DNA of 64,000 nt from positions 1 to 64,000 of the forward strand of contig JADLAV010000005.1 in NCBI GenBank assembly GCA_020848075.1, given 5' to 3'. Position 1 is the first letter of the stretch, and every line of letters starts with the position of its first letter. Source of the stretch: Burkholderiales bacterium (GTDB lineage: Bacteria > Pseudomonadota > Gammaproteobacteria > Burkholderiales > SG8-39). Under the pieces are notes generated by a model. The model was not told the origin of the DNA, did no database searches, and worked only from the letters and a program-made list of their open reading frames with translations. Positions 46,359-54,124 of the stretch are shown in pieces. The position numbers and the translations under genes were made by a program.

Positions 46359-47802
46359 TGCGACGGCAGGGCCCGGAAAAAGGGCTGTCGGCGTCGGCGC
46401 AGGAGGCGGCGTCCACCGCTTCTGGCGTTGGATGGCGCGCCCGCGCGGAGAGTATCTCCTCGCGGTGCCCGAAGGCGCACGCGCGGAGCTCGCGCGCGGC
46501 TGGCTGCAGCTCGCGCTTGCGGCGATCATCGGCGCCGGCGTGTACTCGCTCCTGCTCGTCGTCTCGCGTACGCCGTGGCTCGCGGGCCTCTTCCCGGTGG
46601 CGAACTTCTTCCGGGTGGCGCTCATCGTGCACGTGGATCTCTCCGTGCTGGTGTGGTTCTTCGCGATCGCGGGCGTGTTCTGGAGTCTCAACGCCACCGC
46701 GCGATGGACGGCGCTCGGCTGGGCGGCCCTCGCGCTGACGGCGGGCGGCGCCGCCCTGCTCGCCGCGGCGCCGTTTGTCCAGCGGGCCGAGCCGGTGATG
46801 TCGAACTACGTTCCGGTGCTCGACGGCTCGGTATTTCTCGCCGGGCTCGCCGGTGTCGCGGTCGGGATGGCGGCGCTCTGCGCGCGCGGCATGGTGGCCG
46901 TGCCGCGCGTCGGCACCCGTCTGGACGGCGCCGCCGCGCTCCGCTTCGGGCTCAACAGCTCGGTGGTCGCGACTGCGGTGGCGCTCGCGGCATTCGTCTG
47001 GTCGTGGATCGACGTCCCGCGCGGTCTCACGGGCGAGGCGTACTACGAGCTCCTGTTCTGGGGCGGCGGCCACGTGCTGCAGTTCACCTGGACGCTGCTC
47101 ATGATGGTCGCCTGGCTGTGGCTCGCCTCGGCCATGGGCGCGCCGGTCCCGCTCACCCCGCGCGTCGCGGTTCTCCTCTTCGCCGCGGCGCTCGTCTCGG
47201 TGTTCCTGACCCCGGTGATCTATCTCGCCTACGCGGTCCCGTCGGTCGAGCACTATCGCCTCCTCACGTGGCTGATGCGCTTCGGCGGCGGGCTCGCGAT
47301 GCTGCCGATGACGCTCGCGATGCTCGTCGCGCTCGCGTGCGGGCGGATCACCGACGAGGCCGCCCGGCCGCTGCGCGCCGCCCTCGCTTCGTCGCTCGTC
47401 CTCTTCGCAGCCGGTGGCCTGATCGGCTTCATGATCGCGGGCTCGAACGTCCGCATCCCCGCGCACTACCATGGCTCGATCGTCGGGATCACGCTCGCGT
47501 TCATGGGCGTCGTCTATCACCTGCTGCCGCGGCTCGGCTATCGCGCCCCGACCGGGCGTCTGGCGACGTGGCAGCCGTACGTGTACGGCGCGGGGCAGTT
47601 GATGCACGTCGCCGGCCTGCTGTGGTCCGGCGGCTACGGCGTGCAGCGCAAGGTCGCGGGCAGCGACCAAGTGCTCCGCAGCACGGCCGAGGTGATCGGG
47701 ATGGGCTTCATGGGCGTCGGCGGCCTGGTGGCGATCGTCGGCGGCATTCTCTTCCTGGTGGTCGCGCTCCGCAGCATGGCGGGCGGGCGGAACCGGCCGT
47801 GA
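46351..47802 (+). CDS. divergent heme-copper superfamily subunit I, candidate NO reductase
   Basis: A 483-aa protein with about 12 membrane helices. Expected ligands are His94 (low-spin heme, helix 2), His241 (CuB site, in GGGHVLQF) and His372/His374 (in PAHYHG, high- and low-spin hemes). The usual CuB His-His pair reads His301-Tyr302, and the tyrosine four residues after the CuB histidine is Phe245. Both changes argue against oxygen reduction. No subunit II or cytochrome c gene accompanies it; the operon partners are two cytochrome b fusions, so electrons may come directly from quinol or NAD(P)H. The TTG start at 46351 overlaps the preceding stop and is served by AAGGAGG. Confidence 0.8.
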   Translation: MADATAGPGKRAVGVGAGGGVHRFWRWMARPRGEYLLAVPEGARAELARGWLQLALAAIIGAGVYSLLLVVSRTPWLAGLFPVANFFRVALIVHVDLSVLVWFFAIAGVFWSLNATARWTALGWAALALTAGGAALLAAAPFVQRAEPVMSNYVPVLDGSVFLAGLAGVAVGMAALCARGMVAVPRVGTRLDGAAALRFGLNSSVVATAVALAAFVWSWIDVPRGLTGEAYYELLFWGGGHVLQFTWTLLMMVAWLWLASAMGAPVPLTPRVAVLLFAAALVSVFLTPVIYLAYAVPSVEHYRLLTWLMRFGGGLAMLPMTLAMLVALACGRITDEAARPLRAALASSLVLFAAGGLIGFMIAGSNVRIPAHYHGSIVGITLAFMGVVYHLLPRLGYRAPTGRLATWQPYVYGAGQLMHVAGLLWSGGYGVQRKVAGSDQVLRSTAEVIGMGFMGVGGLVAIVGGILFLVVALRSMAGGRNRP

Positions 47803-48734
47803 GCCTCGTGCGCACGCTGGTGTGGGTCTCCGCGATCGTCGTGCTCATCGTGAACGGTGCGAGCGCCTACGTGCGGCTTGCGCAGCAGGGCGCCGGGTGC
47901 GATCCCTGGCCGCAGTGCTACGGCCAGACGGCGCCGCAGCACGTCGGCGCCGTGCCCGCGGAGGACTCGCCCCACTTCTACGTGCGGGCGACGCATCGCG
48001 TGGCCGCGAGCCTCGCGGGCGTGCTCTTCCTCGCGATCGCTTTCCTCGGATGGGGCGAGTGGAAGTCCCGGCGCCCGCGCATCGCCTCGCTCGCGCTGCT
48101 CGTTCTCGCCGCATTCCTCGCCTGGCTGGGCAGGTATACCCCGTCGGCTGTGCCGGCGGTGACGATCGGCAACGTGGCAGGCGGCATGGCGACATTCGCG
48201 GTGCTCGCCTGGCTCGCAGCGTGGCCGCCGGCGGCCGCGCGGCGCCACGACCCGTCCGGCTTCGCGCTGCTTACCGTGGTTGTGCTGGCGGTCTGCATCG
48301 TCCAGGTCGGGCTTGGCGCGCTCGCGAGCGCGCGCTACGTGGCGGCCGCATGCGAGGGATTTCCGTCCTGCGGCGGGGCGTGGTGGCCGCCGGCGGGCAC
48401 CGCGGGGTTCGATATCTTCGCTGCGACCACCGTGCCGCTCGTTGCCGCCGAGGCGGCGGGCCGCCAGGGCGTGCAGCTCGCACACCGTCTCGGCGCGGTC
48501 GTCCTCGCTGCGCTCGTCGTCCTGGTCGCGGGGGCGGCGTTTCGGCGCGCGCAGGGCGTGCGCGCGGCTTCGGGGCTGCTCGTCATCCTGGTTGCCGGAC
48601 AATTCATCCTCGGCATCGTCATCGTGGGCGCCGGCGCGCCGCTTGCGACGGCTGTCGCGCACAACGTGGCGTCGAACCTCGTGCTCGGCGCGCTCGCGTG
48701 GCTGCATTGCCGGGCCGGCCGGGGAATGGGATGA
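47799..48734 (+). CDS. second CtaA/COX15-family protein, cysteine-pair type
   Basis: A 311-aa, eight-helix protein of the heme A synthase superfamily. Unlike the ctaA product at 36126 it carries two cysteine pairs in external loops (GCDPWPQC and CEGFPSC) as in Bacillus CtaA. Histidines in THRVAAS, AHRLGA and AHNVAS match the heme ligands. The GTG start overlaps the stop of the candidate NO reductase gene. It may tailor the heme of that enzyme; a different oxidative heme modification is possible. Confidence 0.87.
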   Translation: MSLVRTLVWVSAIVVLIVNGASAYVRLAQQGAGCDPWPQCYGQTAPQHVGAVPAEDSPHFYVRATHRVAASLAGVLFLAIAFLGWGEWKSRRPRIASLALLVLAAFLAWLGRYTPSAVPAVTIGNVAGGMATFAVLAWLAAWPPAAARRHDPSGFALLTVVVLAVCIVQVGLGALASARYVAAACEGFPSCGGAWWPPAGTAGFDIFAATTVPLVAAEAAGRQGVQLAHRLGAVVLAALVVLVAGAAFRRAQGVRAASGLLVILVAGQFILGIVIVGAGAPLATAVAHNVASNLVLGALAWLHCRAGRGMG

Positions 48735-48943
48735 TCGTCATCGACGCGCGGGATCTCGAGCCGCCCGAGCCCTTCGAGCGCGTGATGGAAGCGCTCGGGG
48801 ATCTGGCAGAGGGCGACCGGATCCTGCTGATCCTCAACCGCGAGCCGTTCCCGCTCTACCGGGTGCTCGAGCGAAACGGCTACGGCTACGCCTCGAAAGC
48901 GTTCCCCGACGGGCGATTCGAGATCGAGATCTGGGAGAAGTGA
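48731..48943 (+). CDS. DUF2249 domain protein
   Basis: A 70-aa TusA-like protein, starting IVIDARDLEPPEPFERVME. DUF2249 proteins occur in denitrification clusters, often beside NO-related hemerythrins; their function is not established. An ATGA overlap joins it to the CtaA-like gene, making it the last gene of the operon. Confidence 0.88.
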   Translation: MIVIDARDLEPPEPFERVMEALGDLAEGDRILLILNREPFPLYRVLERNGYGYASKAFPDGRFEIEIWEK

Positions 48944-48989
48944 CGGGCCGGGAGGAGGATGCCTTTCGGCCTCCGTCAAGCGCAGCAAG

Positions 48990-49682
48990 TCACATCGCGT
49001 ACTGCTTCAACCGCTCCACATCGAGGATGCGCACGGCGCGTCCCTGGACCTCGATCAGGCCCTCGGCGGAGAGCTCGTGCAGGATGCGGGAGAAGTGCTC
49101 CTGGGTCAGGTTCAGGCGCGACGCGACGATGCCCTTGGTGGTCGGCAGGGTCACCTCGATCTCGCCGCTCGGCTCCTCGCCCGAGGCAAACTCGCGCAGC
49201 AGGAAGCCGATGACGCGCTGCGTGCCCGAGCGCATCGAGTAGGCCTCGAGATCCCCCATCAGGTGATGCAACCGGCGCGAAAGCCCGGCGATGATCCGGC
49301 GCGCGAAACGCGTGTCGCGCGCCAGCTCGTCGAACACCGCTTCGCGTTGCACGTAGAGGAGGAGCGTGTCGGCGAGCACCTGGGCGGTCACCACGTGCGG
49401 CTTCTCCATGAACATCACCGCCTCGCCGAAGCTCGAGCCGGGGCCGATGATCTCGACCACCTTCTCGTCGCCCTTCGACGAGATGAACGCGAGCTTGACC
49501 TGCCCGTACACCACCAGGTAGAAGCCGTTCGCGGGGTCGCCCCGGTGGAACAGGATTTCGCCGCGCGTCGCGCGCACCTGTCGCGTATGCCCGGCCACGC
49601 GCTCGAGCTCGTCGGGCGCGAGTTCCTTGAACAGCGGCAGGTTGGCGAGAAACGCCTGCGCCTTGATCGGTGCGGTGGCCAT
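48990..49682 (-). CDS. dnr: CRP/FNR-family regulator, DNR type
   Basis: A 230-aa protein with an N-terminal cyclic-nucleotide-binding-like sensor domain, a long dimer helix and a C-terminal winged helix. It has no cysteine at all, so it cannot bind the FNR oxygen-sensing cluster. The recognition helix has Glu195, Ser198 and Arg199 (EHFSR), the residues with which FNR reads TTGAT half-sites. This is the pattern of DNR/NNR, which sense NO with heme. It is the obvious regulator of the boxes in this window. It is the last gene of the minus-strand operon that starts at 52215, itself preceded by such a box, so it may be autoregulated. Confidence 0.9.
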   Translation of the reverse strand: MATAPIKAQAFLANLPLFKELAPDELERVAGHTRQVRATRGEILFHRGDPANGFYLVVYGQVKLAFISSKGDEKVVEIIGPGSSFGEAVMFMEKPHVVTAQVLADTLLLYVQREAVFDELARDTRFARRIIAGLSRRLHHLMGDLEAYSMRSGTQRVIGFLLREFASGEEPSGEIEVTLPTTKGIVASRLNLTQEHFSRILHELSAEGLIEVQGRAVRILDVERLKQYAM

Positions 49683-49713
49683 CAGGGCATTTGAGCCGGA
49701 TTGGCGGGCGCGG

Positions 49714-50247
49714 TCAAGGGTAGGGAACCCCGCGCCGCTCGGCCATGCCGCGGCCGAAGCGCTCGAGCCTCTCCGGCGTGAGGCACGCCTCCGCGATCGG
49801 GATGAGCTCGTTCTCCTCGCGCCTCGTGTGCTCGATGTAGAGCGCGTGGCACCGCTCGACATCCGGGCCCCCGAGCCACGCCGCGCGGCCCTGCTGCACG
49901 GCGGCGAGCTGCGGGCGCAGGGCCTCATTCCACAGCTTCCGGAGGATGACGTGCTCCTTGCGCAGCTCTGCGACGAGCGCGCCAATGCGGGCCCGATCCG
50001 CAGGCGGGGCCGCGCCGGCGACCGAGTCGTAGAATTCGAGCTCCTCGTCCTCGTGGTGGCGGACGACGTCCTCGTCGAAGAAGCGAATGATGTGCGCGGC
50101 GGTGGCCCGCGCGTCGGCGTCGCACCCATGCTCCGCAAGGTGCTCGGCGAGCCGGCCCATCAATGCGCACCGGTGCTCGATCCGCCGGTGCACCTGCTGG
50201 ATCAGCTCGACCGGGCGGTCGAACCCCGGTACCGGAATGGCGCCCAT
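49714..50247 (-). CDS. hemerythrin HHE-domain protein
   Basis: A 177-aa four-helix protein with the diiron ligands of hemerythrin-like domains visible in QVHRRIEHR, RHHEDEELEF, RKEHVIL and YIEHTRREENEL. Such proteins bind oxygen or NO or help repair Fe-S clusters damaged by NO (NorA/YtfE-like roles). It lies between sirB2 and the DNR gene. Confidence 0.9.
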   Translation of the reverse strand: MGAIPVPGFDRPVELIQQVHRRIEHRCALMGRLAEHLAEHGCDADARATAAHIIRFFDEDVVRHHEDEELEFYDSVAGAAPPADRARIGALVAELRKEHVILRKLWNEALRPQLAAVQQGRAAWLGGPDVERCHALYIEHTRREENELIPIAEACLTPERLERFGRGMAERRGVPYP

Positions 50248-50266
50248 GCGGTCCTCTCCTCCACTG

Positions 50267-50659
50267 TCAAGAGAGCAGGCCCCGGATCGGCAAGACGTCG
50301 CGGGTCAGGGCGACCGCCACGATGTAGAAGAAAACGAGCTGCGCGACGATCCACGCCGTCGCGCGGATGCGCTTCGTCCGGCCCCGCTTGAGCGCGACCG
50401 TGCCGACCAGGATGTAGACGATGAGGCCCACCAGCTTGGCGGTCAGCCATCCGGCCGTCCCCGGGTACTGCCCGATGATGGTGGTGAGCCAGATCCCGGC
50501 CGCCAGGAGCACCGTGTCGTTCACGTGCGGGACGATCTTCACCCAGCGGCGCGTGAGCATCGGCGAGTCGGCGAGCATCCACACGCCGCGCACGAGGAAA
50601 AGAAGGTAGCTCGCTGCGACGGTGATCATGTGCAGCTGCTTGAGCGCGAAATAACTCAT
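50267..50659 (-). CDS. SirB2 family membrane protein
   Basis: A 130-aa protein with four membrane helices; begins YFALKQLHMITVAASYLLFLVRG, the SirB family hallmark, with GVWML and PHVNDTVLL. Function is not established. It is 4 nt downstream of the thioredoxin-membrane fusion gene and 19 nt upstream of the hemerythrin gene. Confidence 0.88.
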   Translation of the reverse strand: MSYFALKQLHMITVAASYLLFLVRGVWMLADSPMLTRRWVKIVPHVNDTVLLAAGIWLTTIIGQYPGTAGWLTAKLVGLIVYILVGTVALKRGRTKRIRATAWIVAQLVFFYIVAVALTRDVLPIRGLLS

Positions 50660-50663
50660 CCGC

Positions 50664-51371
50664 TCAGAACGGCTGCTCGAGGACCTCCGCAGGCGCAGCG
50701 CCGGCGCGCGGGAAGAGGACCGGCCACAGGCGTCCGGCGAACACCGCGAACGAGAGCCACAGGAGCGCGCCGCCCGCGAGTGTCGCGGCGAGGGTGCCGA
50801 GCCACAGGCCGAACGCGAGGAGGAGAACGCCGGCGTTCGCGGACGCGAGCTGCGCCCACGTCCACGGCGCCATCACGATCGGATTGCCGGTGAACCGGGG
50901 CAGCATGTGCGCGCCGAGCCCGAAGATCAGAAACACCACGAAGCCGACGCCGAAGGCGTGCACGGCCGCGCCGCGTGTACCCTCTGTCCCGGGCAGCAGG
51001 CTGCCCGCCGCAAGCAGGATCAACGCCGCTGCCACGAGGTACGCCATCGATGCCAGGATCCACAGCCGGTTGTCGCGCGAGAGCATCATCCCGGCGTGGT
51101 ACGCGTGGGACTTGCGCGCGCGCGGCGGCGCGGCCGCCACCAGCCGGCGCGCTTCCTCCGGCGTCTGCACGCCGACCGCCTGCAATACACCGTCCACGAC
51201 CAACGAGGGGACCGAGCGCAGATGCAGCCGTGCGATCAGCGCACGCCCCTCGGGCTGCGCTGCGTCGACCACCGCGAACTCGAACGCGCGCTCCTCGGCC
51301 ACCTCGCGCCAGACTTGCTCTGCCGCCGGGCAGGTCGGGCACCACTCGGAAACGACGAGCTCGACTTTCAT
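50664..51371 (-). CDS. thioredoxin-like CPTC domain fused to 4-helix membrane domain
   Basis: A 235-aa protein. Residues 1-75 are a glutaredoxin/thioredoxin-like fold with Cys11-Pro-Thr-Cys14 and the cis-proline segment RSVPSLVV. After a linker, four membrane helices (about 108-225) contain HAFGVGFVVFLIFGLGAHM and PRFTGNP, a pattern shared with the 132-aa protein at 51817 and with NnrS/heme-copper-type helices. It could move reducing equivalents to a membrane metal or heme centre. The ATG at 51371 overlaps the stop of the upstream gene. Confidence 0.82.
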   Translation of the reverse strand: MKVELVVSEWCPTCPAAEQVWREVAEERAFEFAVVDAAQPEGRALIARLHLRSVPSLVVDGVLQAVGVQTPEEARRLVAAAPPRARKSHAYHAGMMLSRDNRLWILASMAYLVAAALILLAAGSLLPGTEGTRGAAVHAFGVGFVVFLIFGLGAHMLPRFTGNPIVMAPWTWAQLASANAGVLLLAFGLWLGTLAATLAGGALLWLSFAVFAGRLWPVLFPRAGAAPAEVLEQPF

Positions 51372-51814
51372 TGCGAGCACCGCATGCACTGCACGTTGTA
51401 GCGGTCGATCCACGCGCGCAAGCCCGCGATCGCGGCGGCGCCGGTCACCAGGTCATCGAGCGCGCGAGCGGGCTCGTCCGCGCGCAACCGGACGACCCAG
51501 GCATCGGTGTAGGGGGAGACGTTCACCAGGCCGGGCTCCGCAATCAGCCGTTCGTTGCGCGCGACGATCGTGCCGGCGAAGGGCGCCGGGATGCCGCCCG
51601 CCCACTTGCCCGACTCCAGACGGGCGAGTGGTTTCTTCCGCGCGCGATGCGTCCCGACAGCGCGAATCGTGCAATGCTGGACCCGGCCTGCCATCGTCTG
51701 CGAGGGATCGGTGAGCCCGACGGTGTACGTCCCATCCGGCTCCGGACGCACCCAGACATAGTCGAGGTCGTAGTACAGATCCTCCGGCAGCTCGCAGCCC
51801 TGGTACTCGGCCAT
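51368..51814 (-). CDS. GcvH-like lipoyl-domain protein
   Basis: A 148-aa protein of the glycine cleavage H-protein fold. The lipoylation site is recognisable as Lys70 in LESGKWAGGI, though the usual ESVKA context is changed. No gcvT or gcvP gene is near. The C-terminus ends in a CMRC motif, an unusual addition. In sulfur oxidisers H-like lipoyl proteins serve Hdr-like complexes instead of glycine cleavage; here a role as a dithiol carrier for the adjacent CPTC protein is inferred from position. Confidence 0.82.
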   Translation of the reverse strand: MAEYQGCELPEDLYYDLDYVWVRPEPDGTYTVGLTDPSQTMAGRVQHCTIRAVGTHRARKKPLARLESGKWAGGIPAPFAGTIVARNERLIAEPGLVNVSPYTDAWVVRLRADEPARALDDLVTGAAAIAGLRAWIDRYNVQCMRCSQ

Positions 51815-51816
51815 CG

Positions 51817-52215
51817 CTACTTCTCCAGCGGCGACTTCAGGCGGACGGTCGCCGCCATGTTCGCAGCGAAAAGCCCCATCGCCGCCACCGTCGCGATCCC
51901 CCCGAGCGTGACCAGCCCGTTCACGGAGCCGAGCCAGCCCGCGACCATCAGCGGCAACCCCGCGTTCGCGAGCCAGAACTGCCACGTCGCAATGCGCTCG
52001 GAGCGAAGCGGGTGGCCGCCGAAGCGCGGGATCACGTGCAGGCCGATGCCGTAGATCATCATGAGGACGAAGCCGAGCAGCATCATGTGGGCGTGCGCCT
52101 TCAGCACGTCGCCCGGCACGAGCCCCGGCGCGCCGAGATTCACGAGCGCGAGCAGCCCGCCCGCCAGCCCGTAGGCGAGGGCGATGGCGATGAAAAGCCG
52201 GTTGCGTTTGTGCAC
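51817..52215 (-). CDS. 4-helix membrane protein, NnrS/heme-copper-like domain
   Basis: First gene of the minus-strand operon, 132 aa, four membrane helices. AHAHMMLLGFVLMM (about 41-54), GLHVIPRFGGHP and QFWLANAG recall the histidine-rich helices of NnrS and heme-copper subunit I. It is homologous to the C-terminal part of the CPTC fusion protein. Function unknown; binding of heme or copper is plausible. Its stop lies 2 nt before the GcvH-like gene. Confidence 0.78.
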   Translation of the reverse strand: MHKRNRLFIAIALAYGLAGGLLALVNLGAPGLVPGDVLKAHAHMMLLGFVLMMIYGIGLHVIPRFGGHPLRSERIATWQFWLANAGLPLMVAGWLGSVNGLVTLGGIATVAAMGLFAANMAATVRLKSPLEK

Positions 52216-52279
52216 GGTTTGCGGTCAGTCGGGAGCCTGCGCCTGCCGAAAGAGGGTAGGTCGGGGGCGCATCGCGGTA

Positions 52280-52293
52280 TTGATCTAGGACAA
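52280..52293. promoter_or_regulatory. FNR/DNR-like box of the stress operon
   Basis: On the minus strand TTGTCCTAGATCAA; one half is perfect and one has a single mismatch. It predicts a transcript start near 52245, 30 nt before the start at 52215. It is also 107 nt upstream of trxC on the other strand. Confidence 0.65.
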
Positions 52294-52399
52294 ACCTGCC
52301 CGCAGCATCCGGGAACCCGCCCGGCAGAGGCCCGGCGGCGGTTGAATTTTAACGCCCGCGCCCGCATTCATCGAGGGTCGGCCGAAGGAGCCCGCAGGA

Positions 52400-52831
52400 A
52401 TGGAACCGATCCATGTCGTCTGTCCGCACTGCGACACGACGAACCGAATGCCGCGCGAGCGCTTGGGCGAGGGCGGGACGTGCGGCAAGTGCAAGCAGCC
52501 GCTGCTCGACGGCCGGGTCCTCGCGCTCGACGGCGAGCGCTTCGCGCACCACGTCGCGTCGAACGACATTCTGGTCGTGGTGGACTTCTGGGCGCCCTGG
52601 TGCGGGCCGTGCAAGATGATGGCGCCGCAGTTCGAGCGCGCGGCGCGGGAGCTCGCGGGGGCTGCCCGGTTCGCGAAGCTGGACACCGATCAGGCGCAGG
52701 CGGTCGCCGCGCGCTACGGCATCCGGTCGATTCCGACGCTGATCGCCTTCCGGGGTGGTCGCGAGATCGCGCGCCAGTCGGGCGCGATGGACGCGCCCAC
52801 GCTCGTGCGGTGGGTACGGGAGCTGGTCTAG
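52400..52831 (+). CDS. trxC: thioredoxin 2 with zinc ribbon
   Basis: A 143-aa cytoplasmic thioredoxin with an N-terminal zinc ribbon (CPHC and CGKC) and active site WCGPC (about 70-74). TrxC reduces protein disulfides, especially under oxidative stress. It is divergent from the NO-stress operon and shares its intergenic region with the DNR-like box. Confidence 0.95.
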   Translation: MEPIHVVCPHCDTTNRMPRERLGEGGTCGKCKQPLLDGRVLALDGERFAHHVASNDILVVVDFWAPWCGPCKMMAPQFERAARELAGAARFAKLDTDQAQAVAARYGIRSIPTLIAFRGGREIARQSGAMDAPTLVRWVRELV

Positions 52832-52974
52832 AACGGCAGTACCGCCACCCCGGCGATCCGGTCGTCGCGCCGTGTGAGGTTGGCCACCGCTGCTATCGCA
52901 CGCTCGCCTCGGAGGATCGCGTGCGGTACGCTGCGCCCGAACGTTTCGACGAAACGGCGGTCTGAGCGCTCGCC

Positions 52975-54036
52975 ATGGATACACTGACCCACGCGCTGAG
53001 CGGGGCACTTCTCGCCCGGGCGATGACGCCGCGGGTGCTGCGACCCGGCAGCGTGACCGGCGAACGGCGCGTCGCCGCCGGCTTCCTCGCCGCGGCATTT
53101 CCCGACGCCGACGCCGTGCTCGGTTTCGCCTCGCCCACGGCGTTCCTGCTCTACCACCGCGGCGTCACCCACTCGTTCGTGCTGCTGCCCCTGTGGGCCG
53201 CGGCGCTCGCGTGGATCTTTGCGCGCCTCGACCCCCGGCGCGCCGGCTGGCGGACATACTTCGGCGTCGCCGCCGCGTCGATCGCGATCCACATCCTGGG
53301 CGACCTCATCACCTCCTACGGAACGATGATGTTCGCGCCGCTGTCCGACCGCCGCTTCGCGCTCGACACGACATTCATCATCGATCCCTGGTTCAGCGGA
53401 ATCATCGTCGTGGGACTCGTCGCATCCTTCGTCTGGCGGCGCTCGCGCCTGCCCGCGCTGGCGGGCCTGGCGGCGCTCGTCGGCTACGTCGCTCTGCAGG
53501 CGGTTGCGCAAGGAAGGGCGGTAGACTTCGGCCGGGAGTACGCGCGCGCCGAAGGGCTCGGGCCGGTCAGGGTCTCCGCGATGGCGCGCCCGGTCTCGCC
53601 GTTCAACTGGATGGTGGTCGTCGAGGATGGCGACGAGTACCGCTATTCGTTCGTGAACGTCGTGCGGCAAGACGCGCCGCCTCCGCTTGCACCCGATGCA
53701 GGGCCGATTGCGCGTCTCGATGCGGCATATCTCCCGACGGGGCAGGCCGTGTGGCATCGCGCGGAGCGCTACGGGCCCGCGGCGGCGCACGCGCAGGTGC
53801 TCGCCGCCTGGAACGCCGCGCCGCTCGGGTTCTTCCGCTGGTTTGCCGCGTACCCGGTGCTCGCCGGGATCGAGCACGCTGCGCGCGCGAGCTGTTACTG
53901 GTTCCGCGACCTGCGCTTTCTCACGCCGGGGCGCGACGGATGGCCGTTCCAGTTCGGCGTGTGCCGCAAGGCTGCCGACGCCAACTGGACGGCTTTCGAG
54001 CTCGTCGGCAACGCGAAGCGCGTGCCGGTACCATGA
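52975..54036 (+). CDS. membrane-bound metal-dependent hydrolase, DUF457/YbcI type
   Basis: A 353-aa protein. The first 160 residues hold the signature MDTLTHALSGALL, FPDADAVLG, HRGVTHSF and IHILGDLITSYG, where His and Asp residues can bind a metal, with several membrane helices. The second half is a soluble domain of unknown role. The substrate is unknown. It is a stand-alone gene. Confidence 0.85.
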   Translation: MDTLTHALSGALLARAMTPRVLRPGSVTGERRVAAGFLAAAFPDADAVLGFASPTAFLLYHRGVTHSFVLLPLWAAALAWIFARLDPRRAGWRTYFGVAAASIAIHILGDLITSYGTMMFAPLSDRRFALDTTFIIDPWFSGIIVVGLVASFVWRRSRLPALAGLAALVGYVALQAVAQGRAVDFGREYARAEGLGPVRVSAMARPVSPFNWMVVVEDGDEYRYSFVNVVRQDAPPPLAPDAGPIARLDAAYLPTGQAVWHRAERYGPAAAHAQVLAAWNAAPLGFFRWFAAYPVLAGIEHAARASCYWFRDLRFLTPGRDGWPFQFGVCRKAADANWTAFELVGNAKRVPVP

Positions 54037-54124
54037 CCGGACCGAATGCGACCATTCGTGCAGGGGCGCGCGTGCCGCGCGCTGCCGCCGTGAGCGCTCG
54101 GACCGACTCCCGGATGCCACCAGG

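Noticed and set aside
51368-51814. glycine cleavage H protein
   Set aside because: No gcvT/gcvP nearby, altered lipoyl context, a CMRC tail and an NO-stress operon context.
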